Assembly (NCBI RefSeq): GCF_963662555.1
Contig: NZ_OY759719.1
Span: 1,570,985-1,634,984 of the forward strand
DNA length: 64,000 nt
Reading direction: 5' to 3'
DNA from: Thiomicrorhabdus sp.
Lineage (GTDB): Bacteria > Pseudomonadota > Gammaproteobacteria > Thiomicrospirales > Thiomicrospiraceae
Below are positions 34,421 to 43,548 of this stretch, in pieces. The notes beneath the pieces were generated by a model, which made no database searches, was not told the DNA's origin, and saw only the letters and a list, made by a program, of their open reading frames with translations. The translations under genes were made by a program, and so were the position numbers. Position 1 is the stretch's first letter, and every line of letters starts with the position of its first letter.

Positions 34421-36795
34421 GTGTTACTTTCCTCTATTAGGGTTTTGCTTTTAGAGACGAGTGGCAGGGTAAACATAAACTGGCAACCTGGGTGATTGTT
34501 TTGTATTTTTAGTTGGCTGTTGTGTGCTTCAATAATACTACGACAGATAGCCAGACCAAGTCCCATACCTTCTGTTTTTGATGAGTGAAAGGCATTGAAT
34601 ATATTTTGCATTTCTTGCTCATTTACACCTGAGCCGTTATCAATGACACTAACTTCTACATCGTGATTTAAAATTTTTAAATCAATACTAACAAAGCCAT
34701 CCTTGCTATTAACCGCTTCCATACCATTACGAACAAGATTTAATATGACTTGTTCAATTTGAGTTTTATCACCTTTGACCATAATTTGGGACTCTGAAGA
34801 TGGAGCAAGCAATTTAATGGTGTTTTGATAGGCCTCGGCACCAAGAATATCTAAAACTTTATTTATTGAGCTAATAAGGTCAAATTCTTGTTGTTGAGGC
34901 GTGCCTGTTTGTACAAACTCTCTTAGGCGTTTAATTATGTTGGATGCTAGATTTAAACTCTCTAATGATCGAGTTAATCCTAGCTTTATTTCTTCAGAAT
35001 CTTTTCCGTTTAAACGTCTTAAACTACCGCTAATGTAATTTACCGCTGCCGTAAGAGGCTGGTTAATTTCATGTGCTAAACCCGTTGCCATTTCACCTAC
35101 GGTAAATAAACGCGTAATTTTTCCAAGTTGGGATCGATAAATTTCTCGTTCTTCTTCAATTGCATGACGTTCAATCCCTGATGCAATCCATTGCGTTAGT
35201 AAGCGAAGTAACTCTTGGTCTACACTGCTGATTTCTGAATGGTTAATCAGGTCACCGATAAGTAGTAGAAGTCTGTTCGAAGGCCCATCGATATTGATCA
35301 TAATGCTTTGTAAACGTTTATTACACTGCGTATTTTCATAGGTTTGAATTTGGTTGTTATTGGCTTGATAATCAATTTTTTGCAGACAATTTAAGGCTTC
35401 TTTTTCATAATGACGGTCACCATCAAAAGACTGTAATGTTAATCCCATCGGATTGTCCTTGCTTGGTGTTTCTACTTTATAAAGGAAGGTGGCATCCATT
35501 TGAAAATGAATACGTGCCAAAACCATTAATTGATCTACTTTTTTGGCATAACTTGAACTGTAATTAACCGAAATCTCATAGAAACTTTGTAAGGCCTGGC
35601 GGCTTCGTCTAAGAGTCGCTTCTACACTTTCACGTGCCTTTATATCCTCTTCTAATTCTCTATTTACTCGTGATAGTTCTTGGGTTCGTTCGATAACTTC
35701 TTGCTCAAGGTTATTTTTATGTTGATCGAGTTCTAATTGAGATTGTGCCAGCTTACGATTGATGTGGCTGACCCGGGTAATCGACAAAATTAACACCAGG
35801 ATTAAAGCTAAAATTAGACTGATTTCAACCGCATATTCATGCAACAAGGTTTTTAAATTAATTTTATTTTCGGGTGAATAAGGCGGCAGTTTTAGTGCTC
35901 TTAATAGGCCTTTTACCGTGGTTAAGTCGCCAGGTTTTGTCCAACCATAGTGACTGATGTAATCCTGTGAAGACGTTGACTTTGGCATAGAATAAAGCGT
36001 GGTTGCGACTTTCAAAGATAGAGCAACATCAGTATTAAAAAGGGTGGCTATTCCCCATTCAGCGTAGAGAGAGCTACTATGTTTTAGTTGATAGCTTGGG
36101 TTTGTTTTAGTACCGATAATTTTGATTTTATCTTTCTCTATCTCACCATCTTGAATCATCTTTTCTAATAAGCCAGAGCGTATTATTCCTGCCTCCGCTT
36201 CATTAGATAAAACAGCTCGAACAATATTCTTTTGTGAACCATTAGTAAAACGGAGTTCAAAAAAATCTCTATCAGGCGTTATACCAGTAAGCATGAATTC
36301 CCGTTTCATCATTTGATAGCCACCAAATTCAAAAGGCGAGGTAGCTACAACACTTAGATTTTTTAGGTCTGAAAGGGTTTTGAATGTTTTTTTATCGGAT
36401 TTGGCAATGACGGTGGCTGCGTAATAATCTTGTGTCTTACCATGGTATTCTGTTTGTAAAGTAGCGATAAGTTTTGCGCCATTGGCGACTAATTGCACTA
36501 AGTGGTTAGGGCTTGAAATAATAAACTGCAATTGTTTTTTATCTACTGCATTGTCTAAGCATTCTCGCCCCATTGGTTTAATGACAAAATCAAGCCCTTC
36601 AATATGAGTAGAAAGGTAATTAGCTGTTTTATTCCAAAAAGCAATATCCGAAGCTGTGCTGTGTTGATTAAATACACCTATTGAAATGGTATCTGCACAT
36701 GCCTTATTAAATATAGGTAAAACAAGCATAAAAATGCACATTACCTGCCAGATAAACAGGTTTTTTCTTTTAGATATGTAAGAGTGTATTAACAT
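34417..36795 (-). CDS. TtrS-like sensor histidine kinase with periplasmic PhnD-type domain
   Basis: A 792-residue membrane kinase. In order: signal/first membrane segment (about residues 12-35), a PhnD-like periplasmic binding domain (36-310), a membrane segment (about 325-345), a coiled coil, a GAF-like region (about 400-530), then the kinase core with the phospho-acceptor His in LAHEINQPLTAAVNYI and the ATP-binding N, G1 and G2 boxes (NLVRNGMEAV, DNGSGV, GMGLGLAI). This is the layout of TtrS, which senses tetrathionate in Salmonella. The gene is divergent from soxB across a 149-bp region, so it probably senses a reduced sulfur compound; the ligand is inferred. Confidence 0.85.
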   Translation of the reverse strand: MLIHSYISKRKNLFIWQVMCIFMLVLPIFNKACADTISIGVFNQHSTASDIAFWNKTANYLSTHIEGLDFVIKPMGRECLDNAVDKKQLQFIISSPNHLVQLVANGAKLIATLQTEYHGKTQDYYAATVIAKSDKKTFKTLSDLKNLSVVATSPFEFGGYQMMKREFMLTGITPDRDFFELRFTNGSQKNIVRAVLSNEAEAGIIRSGLLEKMIQDGEIEKDKIKIIGTKTNPSYQLKHSSSLYAEWGIATLFNTDVALSLKVATTLYSMPKSTSSQDYISHYGWTKPGDLTTVKGLLRALKLPPYSPENKINLKTLLHEYAVEISLILALILVLILSITRVSHINRKLAQSQLELDQHKNNLEQEVIERTQELSRVNRELEEDIKARESVEATLRRSRQALQSFYEISVNYSSSYAKKVDQLMVLARIHFQMDATFLYKVETPSKDNPMGLTLQSFDGDRHYEKEALNCLQKIDYQANNNQIQTYENTQCNKRLQSIMINIDGPSNRLLLLIGDLINHSEISSVDQELLRLLTQWIASGIERHAIEEEREIYRSQLGKITRLFTVGEMATGLAHEINQPLTAAVNYISGSLRRLNGKDSEEIKLGLTRSLESLNLASNIIKRLREFVQTGTPQQQEFDLISSINKVLDILGAEAYQNTIKLLAPSSESQIMVKGDKTQIEQVILNLVRNGMEAVNSKDGFVSIDLKILNHDVEVSVIDNGSGVNEQEMQNIFNAFHSSKTEGMGLGLAICRSIIEAHNSQLKIQNNHPGCQFMFTLPLVSKSKTLIEESNT

Positions 36796-36944
36796 TTGAA
36801 TAGTCTAATACATATCCAACCCCAATACACCTAGGGTTATCCCTAGTTATTGTAGTAACCACCCGAATTAACACGCCTTACTTAAAATAATAGACTACTC
36901 CCCGAAGTTTGAAACAACATTACTTACCTCAAGGGAGTCTTCAT
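36796..36944. promoter_or_regulatory. divergent control region between the sensor kinase and soxB
   Basis: The centre holds CTAGGG-TTAT-CCCTAG (36831-36846), a perfect 6-bp inverted repeat with a 4-nt spacer, suited to a dimeric FixJ-type regulator. A wider inverted pair, TAGTCTA (36801-36807) and TAGACTA (36891-36897), flanks it. An AAGGGAG ribosome site lies at the right end, 8 nt before the soxB ATG. Binding of the adjacent regulator is an inference. Confidence 0.55.
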
Positions 36945-38861
36945 ATGTCTTTAAATCGCCGTGAGTTTTTACACATCATGTCAATGGCCGCAGCTGCGGG
37001 TTTGTTACCAACGTCTGTATCTGCTCAAGAGCCACAATCAAGTGTAGGAAATGAATCGAAATCATCTCCTGACTTATATAAAGTGCCAATGAAAGGTCAG
37101 GTTAGGTTATTGCATATAACCGATACTCATGCGCAATTAAAGCCTATTTATTTTCGTGAACCCAATGTCAATTTAGGAGTAGGTCCTGCTTATGGGAAGT
37201 TGCCTCATATTGTTGGTCATAAAGCATTAAAAAAACTGGGTATTAAAGAAAATACACCTTTGGCACATGCTTTTACCTTTCTTAATTTTGAAGAAGCAGC
37301 TCATAAATATGGAAAAGTGGGCGGTTTTGCTCATATTAAAACCTTGTTAGACCTTTTAAGAAAACAGGCAGGAGGGCAGCAAAATACCTTGACGATGGAT
37401 GGTGGTGATTTATGGCATGGTTCTGCTACTGCATTATGGACAAAAGGCCAAGATATGGTTGAAGCATCTAACCTTTTAGGTGTTGATGTTATGACTGGCC
37501 ACTGGGAATTTACTTATCCAGAAGAACAAGTGTTAAAAAATGTTCATAAATTCAATGGTGAGTTTCTTGCACAGAATATTCGAATTAAAGAAGATGCCTT
37601 ATTTGGTGGTGAATATTCTGATATGGCTAATCGTTATGATGGTACAGGATTGTATGATGAGGATAGAGCTCTTCCTTTTAAACCATATACGATAAAAGTG
37701 ATTAACGGTGAGCGTATCGCCGTTGTTGGTCAAGCTTTTCCAAGAACAGCCAATGCTAACCCGCAATCTAACTTTCCTGATTGGTCGTTTGGCCTGCGTG
37801 AAGATTCCTTACAAGACACGGTCAATCAAATTCGTGAACAAGAAAAAGTTTCAGCTATTGTAATGATTTCGCATAACGGCATGGATGTGGATATCAAAAT
37901 GGCTTCGCGTGTAAGTGGTATTGATGTCATTTTTGGCGGACATACGCATGATGGTGTACCGCAAACTATTCCGGTAAAAACCCCAGAAGGAAAGGTTTGC
38001 CATGTAACGAATGCCGGTTCTAACGGTAAGTTTGTTGGTTGTATGGATTTAGACATTCAAGATGGAAAATTACTTGGCGTGCATTATCAGCTTCTTCCAG
38101 TATTTTCTAATTTATTGCCTGCAGATAGATCGGTGGACTTGTTTATTAATAGACTTAGACAAACCGTTTATGACAAATCGATTATTGAGTCACGTAATCC
38201 AAAATATGCATTTAATGCTTCACGTTTAGGTAAAACCTATGAGGAAATTTTGGGTGAAGAGTTAGCCGTTGCTGAAGATACCTTGTATCGCAGAGGTAAT
38301 TTTATGGGAACCTGGGATCAAATCATTGTTAATGCTCTTCGTCACGAACATAAAACACAAATTGCTTTATCTGCAGGAGTTCGTTGGGGTACGTCGGTAT
38401 TGGCTGGTGAAATGATTACCATGGAGCGGGTAATGGATGAAACATCCATGACTTACGGCGAAACCTATAAAGCTGACATGACGGGAGCTCAAATAAAAGA
38501 CATCTTAGAAGGTGTGAGCGAAAACATTTTTCAAAAAGACCCTTATTTACAATCAGGTGGCGATATGGTGCGTGTTGGAGGTATGGACTATACCTGTACA
38601 CCACAAGCTCCTTTTGGACAGCGAATTACCGATTTGCGTTTAGACGATGGCACAAAAATAGAGCTAAATAAAACCTATAGTGTTGCTGGTTGGGGCCAAG
38701 TTGAAACAATGGGGAGTGGTCGACCTGTATGGGATGTTGTAGCAGATTATTTAAGAGCCAATAAGGCAAATACAAAGCTGAAAAAGTTCAATACTCCAAA
38801 ATTAAATGGTGTAGATGGCAACCCAGGTATAGAAGATTATTCAACTAAAGTACCTTCTTGA
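36945..38861 (+). CDS. soxB: thiosulfohydrolase SoxB
   Basis: A 638-residue periplasmic dimanganese enzyme that hydrolyses the terminal sulfone of SoxY-bound thiosulfate and releases sulfate. The N-terminus is a Tat signal (NRREFLHIMSMAAAAGLLP). Metal-site blocks are visible: ITDTHAQLKP, TMDGGDLWHGSA, GHWEFTYPEE and ISHNGMDVD with GGHTHDG. The start at 36945 is fixed by AAGGGAG. No soxXYZA or soxCD gene adjoins, consistent with dispersed sox genes in Thiomicrospira-like bacteria. It is divergent from the TtrSR-like pair. Confidence 0.95.
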   Translation: MSLNRREFLHIMSMAAAAGLLPTSVSAQEPQSSVGNESKSSPDLYKVPMKGQVRLLHITDTHAQLKPIYFREPNVNLGVGPAYGKLPHIVGHKALKKLGIKENTPLAHAFTFLNFEEAAHKYGKVGGFAHIKTLLDLLRKQAGGQQNTLTMDGGDLWHGSATALWTKGQDMVEASNLLGVDVMTGHWEFTYPEEQVLKNVHKFNGEFLAQNIRIKEDALFGGEYSDMANRYDGTGLYDEDRALPFKPYTIKVINGERIAVVGQAFPRTANANPQSNFPDWSFGLREDSLQDTVNQIREQEKVSAIVMISHNGMDVDIKMASRVSGIDVIFGGHTHDGVPQTIPVKTPEGKVCHVTNAGSNGKFVGCMDLDIQDGKLLGVHYQLLPVFSNLLPADRSVDLFINRLRQTVYDKSIIESRNPKYAFNASRLGKTYEEILGEELAVAEDTLYRRGNFMGTWDQIIVNALRHEHKTQIALSAGVRWGTSVLAGEMITMERVMDETSMTYGETYKADMTGAQIKDILEGVSENIFQKDPYLQSGGDMVRVGGMDYTCTPQAPFGQRITDLRLDDGTKIELNKTYSVAGWGQVETMGSGRPVWDVVADYLRANKANTKLKKFNTPKLNGVDGNPGIEDYSTKVPS

Positions 38862-39038
38862 TTTAGTTAACTGTTAGTTTTATCTATATGAATTAGCAGA
38901 ATTTAATTTGAACAAGGTTTAAAAATAAAACACATCAGTCCTTGGTGATTACATATTGCTAAGGTCTCAAATATTAAAGTTTGTTCAGAGAAAATTATTC
39001 GCTAAAAACGATTTAGAGAATTATTGAAAGGATGAATC

Positions 39039-39767
39039 ATGCTAAAACTATTTAAACAAGCTTGGTTTAGAGATACAAATGAATCCGCTATTTTTATCAA
39101 TGAAGTTGCGGTGCGAATTAGAGCAGGGATTATGTTAGTGGTTCCTTTATATATGGGATTAACCCTGTTTGATGTGCTTCACACCTCTAAATGGATTGTT
39201 GATCCTAATAGTATTGTAGATACCTATAATACAGATTTTGATGGGCACATTATTTACAGTCTTGAGGGGATTAAGCGAACTTACGATTACACTTTGCAAA
39301 CTTGGGTACTGTTTTTTGCTTTACTCGATATGATTGCAGGGATGTTTATTTTTACATCACGATTTTCACCGACTATTTTACTGAGTAGCTTTTTAGCCAG
39401 AAATGTAGAACCCGTATGGAAACCTTTAGTGCCAAAACGTTTTGCTTGGAGTATTGGGGCAACCATTATATTTCTATGCATTATGTATTTTAATCCAGAT
39501 AGTTTTGCTTCTGCTATAAACAGTTTATGGGGCAGTCAGTTATTGCCAGAAACAGAAAATTATCTAACTAATTGGATTCCAAGCTTAGTTTGGCTGTGTA
39601 TCGCTTTTATGTGGTTAGAGGCGACGCTAGGATTTTGTGCGGGATGTAAGTTACATTCATTATTAGTGTGGATGGGATTGCTTAAAGAGGAGTGCGTTGC
39701 TTGTAATAATATTAATTGGGAAGAGATTGCTAAAAAGCATAAGCAATCGAATGCCTCTGGTGATTAA
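39039..39767 (+). CDS. DUF4395-type membrane protein
   Basis: A 242-residue membrane protein with about four hydrophobic segments (near residues 30-48, 82-105, 135-155, 182-205). The motif ATLGFCAGCKLHSLLVWMG near residue 205 is typical of DUF4395 proteins, in which a membrane-proximal CxxC is often linked with thioredoxin or rhodanese partners. A second pair, CVACNN, follows. An AAAGGATG site precedes the ATG. The position after soxB suggests a role in sulfur or thiol transfer; 177 bp separate the two, so co-transcription is uncertain. Confidence 0.7.
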   Translation: MLKLFKQAWFRDTNESAIFINEVAVRIRAGIMLVVPLYMGLTLFDVLHTSKWIVDPNSIVDTYNTDFDGHIIYSLEGIKRTYDYTLQTWVLFFALLDMIAGMFIFTSRFSPTILLSSFLARNVEPVWKPLVPKRFAWSIGATIIFLCIMYFNPDSFASAINSLWGSQLLPETENYLTNWIPSLVWLCIAFMWLEATLGFCAGCKLHSLLVWMGLLKEECVACNNINWEEIAKKHKQSNASGD

Positions 39768-39828
39768 GTTTAAACTTTTACAATTAAGTCGATGTTGCTG
39801 TTCATTAAATTAAATGGTTAGAAGCAAC

Positions 39829-39844
39829 TTACCAGGCCTGGTAA
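39829..39844. repeat. dispersed palindrome copy 11, perfect 16-bp form between convergent genes
   Basis: TTACCAGGCCTGGTAA lies 61 bp after the DUF4395 gene, which converges with the MOSC gene. No T tract follows, so it is not a standard terminator. Confidence 0.93.
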
Positions 39845-39949
39845 ATTGTTAAATGATTAAATTTAAATAAGCAGTTAGTAAGTGAAAAGTGCTTGTAGAT
39901 TAGGTGTAGATGTTTATATTTTATAAGCAGATCTATATGATCAGATTTG

Positions 39950-40399
39950 TTAAAAACGTTTTAAAATAGTGATTTTATCGCCCAATTTAATATAGCCTTG
40001 ACGCAATACCTTACAACGAGCACCACCACGCCATTCTGGAGTCATTGCGGCCTTTAAACCTGGCTGCAATGCTTCCATGCGGTTACAGGGGTCGGTCTCT
40101 TTGGTGATTTCTAATAGTACTTCACCAATTTGTATTTGCTCGCCAATCATTGAATCTGAAAACTCCATATCATCTACTAATAAGTTTGCACGGCGTTCTA
40201 CCCAATCAATTTCTGTTAAGCATTCTTTACAGGCTTTTTGCCAGCTTTTTAAAGATAATAAAGTGACTTGAGTATTTGGGTTTTTTTGCCCTTGAAAATC
40301 ACCTTCTAATCCTTTGTCTAAAGAGACAAAAATTTCTTCGTGAGAGGTGATGCAACCTCTCGATTCTTTATGTGTTGCTATACCAATCAGTTTAGCCAT
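39950..40399 (-). CDS. MOSC-domain protein
   Basis: A 149-residue stand-alone MOSC domain. The segment GLEGDFQG, the VTLLSLKSW strand, the DCN-like DPCNRMEALQPGL and the ending GARCKVLRQGYIKLGDKI fit MOSC proteins, which bind molybdenum cofactor and handle sulfur or N-hydroxylated substrates. The Cys in DPCNRM corresponds to the conserved Cys. Its specific reaction is unknown. It stands alone, convergent with the DUF4395 gene. Confidence 0.82.
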   Translation of the reverse strand: MAKLIGIATHKESRGCITSHEEIFVSLDKGLEGDFQGQKNPNTQVTLLSLKSWQKACKECLTEIDWVERRANLLVDDMEFSDSMIGEQIQIGEVLLEITKETDPCNRMEALQPGLKAAMTPEWRGGARCKVLRQGYIKLGDKITILKRF

Positions 40400-40544
40400 C
40401 TATGTATCCTTATTCTTTGTATCTCAGAAATTATAATTATTGAATATGACAATACGGTTAAGCTTGTGTTTCTATTTTCATTTTTGGGTATGATATGTGC
40501 AATTGAAATTCACATGAATGATAAAAACGTTTTAAAGGGCAATT

Positions 40545-41615
40545 ATGAAGCACATCGCAGGTAAATCCATGTCTCTAGGCAGTGTAATGGTTGATATTGA
40601 AGGCACAGAACTTCAATCCCATGAAATTGATCGCCTAATGGATCCATTGGTTGCAGGTGTTATACTCTTTAGCCGCAATTTTGAATCTGTAGAGCAGTTG
40701 ATAAAACTTACCCATGAAATACATGATTTAAGACACCCAAAATTATTGATTGGGGTTGATCACGAAGGTGGACGAGTACAAAGATTTAGAGCTGGTTTTA
40801 CTCATATACCTCCTATGCGTGTATTAGGTGAATTATATGAACAAGACAAAAAATACAGTTTTGAGATGGCAGAAAAAATTGGCTGGTTACTTGCCGCTGA
40901 ACTTTTAGCGGTGGGTGTAGACTTTAGTTTTGCCCCTGTGCTTGATTTAGACTATGGCGGTAGTAAAGTGATTGGTGATAGAGCTTTTCATGCTAATCCG
41001 ATTGCGGTAGGTGATTTGGCCTTTCATGTTATGAATGGTATGCGTAAAGCGGGTATGGCATCAGTAGCTAAACATTTTCCAGGGCATGGTTTTATAGAAG
41101 CTGATACCCATTTAGAGGTGGCAATAGATAATCGACCTTTTACTGAAATTCAGCGCCACGATATTCAACCGTTTTTGCGTTTAATTGAAAATAGCATTGA
41201 TGCCGTTATGCCGGCTCATGTTATTTATCCGCAAATGGATAAAAATCCAGCAGGTTTTTCGGGATTTTGGCTAAAAGAAGTATTACGTAAACAGTGCCAT
41301 TTTGAAGGTGCGATTATTAGTGATGATATGAGTATGAAAGCTGCAACTGAATATGGAACTGCAGCTGAAAGAGTCTTAAAGGCATTACAAGCAGGTTGTG
41401 ATTTGGTTTTGGTATGTAATGATGCCATTGCTGCTGATGAAGTATTATCGAAGGTTCATTGGCATGCAGATATTTTATCGCATGCACGCCTCATTCGATT
41501 ACATGCACATGGTAAGTTTGAATACGCTAAATTACAATATGAACCGCTTTGGCAAGCGGCAGTATCGGCCGTAAATAAATTGAATCAACAAGAAGATCAA
41601 CAGGAACTGATTTAA
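40545..41615 (+). CDS. nagZ: beta-N-acetylhexosaminidase NagZ (GH3)
   Basis: A 356-residue cytoplasmic glycosidase that removes N-acetylglucosamine from anhydro-muropeptides in cell-wall recycling. GH3 blocks are clear: GVDHEGGRVQRFR, the catalytic-loop region KHFPGHGFIEADTHLE (His and Asp) and IISDDMSMKAA. The start at 40545 is supported by AAAGGG; a second ATG at 40569 would match shorter homologues. The mscS-like gene begins directly after the stop. Confidence 0.93.
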   Translation: MKHIAGKSMSLGSVMVDIEGTELQSHEIDRLMDPLVAGVILFSRNFESVEQLIKLTHEIHDLRHPKLLIGVDHEGGRVQRFRAGFTHIPPMRVLGELYEQDKKYSFEMAEKIGWLLAAELLAVGVDFSFAPVLDLDYGGSKVIGDRAFHANPIAVGDLAFHVMNGMRKAGMASVAKHFPGHGFIEADTHLEVAIDNRPFTEIQRHDIQPFLRLIENSIDAVMPAHVIYPQMDKNPAGFSGFWLKEVLRKQCHFEGAIISDDMSMKAATEYGTAAERVLKALQAGCDLVLVCNDAIAADEVLSKVHWHADILSHARLIRLHAHGKFEYAKLQYEPLWQAAVSAVNKLNQQEDQQELI

Positions 41616-42749
41616 ATGGAATGGTTAACTGATGTTTGGACAAACTTAGTCGCTTTATTTGGTGGCCAAGTTTGGTTGTTACTTATATTATCTATCTTAA
41701 CGGTTACTATTGTGGCCGATATTACTCAGCGTTATATTTTAAAAATTGTTCACGTTAAGTTATTACGCAGTGGTTATGTTTGGATTGACAGTATTGTGGA
41801 TGCTGCACGTGCGCCAGCATCTTTCTTTATTTGGGTAACAGGGTTAATTTTAGCTTTAACCACCACCATCTCTCAATTTGGTTTTTATACTGACTTAGTG
41901 CCTTACATTCTCTCTTTTAAATCCACGATTTTAACGCTCTCATTCGGTTGGTTTGTAATACGCTTGGTGCAGCGTTTAGAGCAAAATTTAAAAGTGGTTG
42001 CTCGCCAAGATGACCGTTTAGATGAAGTCACGGTAGAGGCCTTTGCCAAAATTATCAAACTGCTTGCCTTTATTATTACGATTCTTTTCTTCTTAAATGC
42101 CTTTGGAGTCAGTTTAACAGGCCTGTTAGCGTTTGGGGGTGTAGGTGGTATTGCCATTGGTTTTGCTGCTAAAGACTTGTTAGGTAATGTTTTTGGCGGG
42201 CTTATGCTTTATATGGACAAGCCTTTTACTGTTGGAGAGTGGATTCGTTCACCTGATAAAGAGATAGAAGGAACCGTAGAGAAAATTGGTTGGCGAATGA
42301 CTATTGTGCGAACCTTTGATAAACGCCCGTTGTATATTCCAAATGGCATATTTTCTAATATTTCAATTGAAAACCCATCCAGAATGAGCAACCGTCGTAT
42401 TAAAGAGACAATGGGGATTCGTTATGCAGATGTACATAAGATGCATGACATTATTAAAGATGTGAAAACCATGTTAAAAGAGCATCATGATATTGATAAT
42501 AATCAAACCTTAATAGTTAACTTTAATGGTTTTGGGGCTTCTTCTTTAGACTTTTTTATCTACACCTTTACCAAAACAACAGACTGGATACGGTTTCATG
42601 AAATTAAACAAGATGTTTTGCTTAAGGTGAGTGATATTGTTGAATCGCATGGTGCAGAAATGGCATTTCCTACCCGTACTTTACATCTTGAATCTATTCA
42701 GGGATTGGAAGGATTAAACAACCAATCGGTTAGTAGCGATAAACAGTAA
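41616..42749 (+). CDS. MscS-family mechanosensitive channel
   Basis: A 377-residue membrane protein. Three to four N-terminal hydrophobic segments precede the pore-lining helix and beta-domain block LLAFGGVGGIAIGFAAKDLLGNVFGGLMLYMDKPFTVGEWI (about residues 172-212, summarised here), the signature of MscS channels that release solutes on osmotic downshift. It starts at the nagZ stop with AGGA about 10 nt upstream, so the two are co-transcribed. A variant of the dispersed palindrome lies in the pore region. Confidence 0.92.
   Translation: MEWLTDVWTNLVALFGGQVWLLLILSILTVTIVADITQRYILKIVHVKLLRSGYVWIDSIVDAARAPASFFIWVTGLILALTTTISQFGFYTDLVPYILSFKSTILTLSFGWFVIRLVQRLEQNLKVVARQDDRLDEVTVEAFAKIIKLLAFIITILFFLNAFGVSLTGLLAFGGVGGIAIGFAAKDLLGNVFGGLMLYMDKPFTVGEWIRSPDKEIEGTVEKIGWRMTIVRTFDKRPLYIPNGIFSNISIENPSRMSNRRIKETMGIRYADVHKMHDIIKDVKTMLKEHHDIDNNQTLIVNFNGFGASSLDFFIYTFTKTTDWIRFHEIKQDVLLKVSDIVESHGAEMAFPTRTLHLESIQGLEGLNNQSVSSDKQ
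42115..42128 (+). repeat. variant dispersed palindrome copy 12 (TAACAGGCCTGTTA), inside coding sequence
   Basis: A perfect 14-bp palindrome sharing the CAGGCCTG core, but with AAC/GTT arms in place of ACC/GGT. Read as Thr-Gly-Leu-Leu in the MscS-type gene. Confidence 0.75.
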
Positions 42750-42782
42750 TATTTAGTCATTTTGGTGATATACATAAATGAG

Positions 42783-42833
42783 CCCTGATGGTTTTTAAAG
42801 CAGGTTGATATCAAAGCTCGTAAATAATCAGGG
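42783..42833. terminator. weak long-loop inverted repeat between convergent genes
   Basis: CCCTGAT (42783-42789) pairs with ATCAGGG (42827-42833) around a 37-nt loop. It could end the mscS-like and START-domain transcripts, but the loop is long. Confidence 0.35.
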
Positions 42834-42834
42834 T

Positions 42835-43452
42835 TTATTTTGGATTTTGTTCAATACGTTGTTTAAGATTAGTTAAGGTGTAAAAGGGCATATCAATCAC
42901 CATTGAATTTGCTAACCAACTTGGTATTTCGCCACCAGGTTCTGCAGCAATTTGTAAGGTAACGCTTGTTTTGTTTTTGGCAACGGGTTCAAGTTTCCAA
43001 AACCCTTGCATTTTAGGAACTCTAATTTTATCGGGTTGTTTAGGGTACGCATTAGGCTGGGCTTGTAAGTCAATTAGATAACCTCCGTTATCTAATGATG
43101 ATTGGGTTGAGAGGGTGACTGAATCTCGGTCTGTAACAGGCCATGGCGTTTTGGTAACGGTATAACTAAGAGCTTGAGAATCACTGAGTTTTTTTAGCTG
43201 TTTGGCTTGTTTGGTATTGTAATACCACTTAGGTAGGTTGTCGGTATCACGAATCACGTTCAGTATTTTATTTACTGGAGCATTGATGTTTACTTGCCCT
43301 TTAAACTCTTTAAAGCTTGATCCTTCTACACTCTGAGTCCAAACTTTAACAGGACTTGCTTCATCTGTAGGTTCTAAATCCCATGCGTAAACTTGGTTGC
43401 TGTAACTAAGACTAGTAACAAATAGAGCGGTGAATAGGGTAGCAAATTTCAT
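42835..43452 (-). CDS. exported START-domain protein
   Basis: A 205-residue precursor with a Sec signal (MKFATLFTALFVTSLSYSNQVYA). The mature part is one START-type lipid-binding domain, with blocks such as LPKWYYNTKQAKQL, YTVTKTPWPVTDRDSVTLST and VPKMQGFWKLEPV. Proteins of this kind occur widely in Gammaproteobacteria, and their ligand is not known. It is a single gene, convergent with the mscS-like gene. Confidence 0.82.
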   Translation of the reverse strand: MKFATLFTALFVTSLSYSNQVYAWDLEPTDEASPVKVWTQSVEGSSFKEFKGQVNINAPVNKILNVIRDTDNLPKWYYNTKQAKQLKKLSDSQALSYTVTKTPWPVTDRDSVTLSTQSSLDNGGYLIDLQAQPNAYPKQPDKIRVPKMQGFWKLEPVAKNKTSVTLQIAAEPGGEIPSWLANSMVIDMPFYTLTNLKQRIEQNPK

Positions 43453-43548
43453 TTTATTTATCCTGCTTGCCTGTATAGGTCATCAACTCAGAATCATAGA
43501 GAGTTATCGGTTGGCAATAAGACCTATATAAAATCTCTTAAAAAGTCT

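Noticed and set aside
36909..36944. A TTG start for soxB at 36909
   Set aside because: It would put twelve residues before the Tat signal; AAGGGAG 8 nt before the ATG at 36945 fixes the start.
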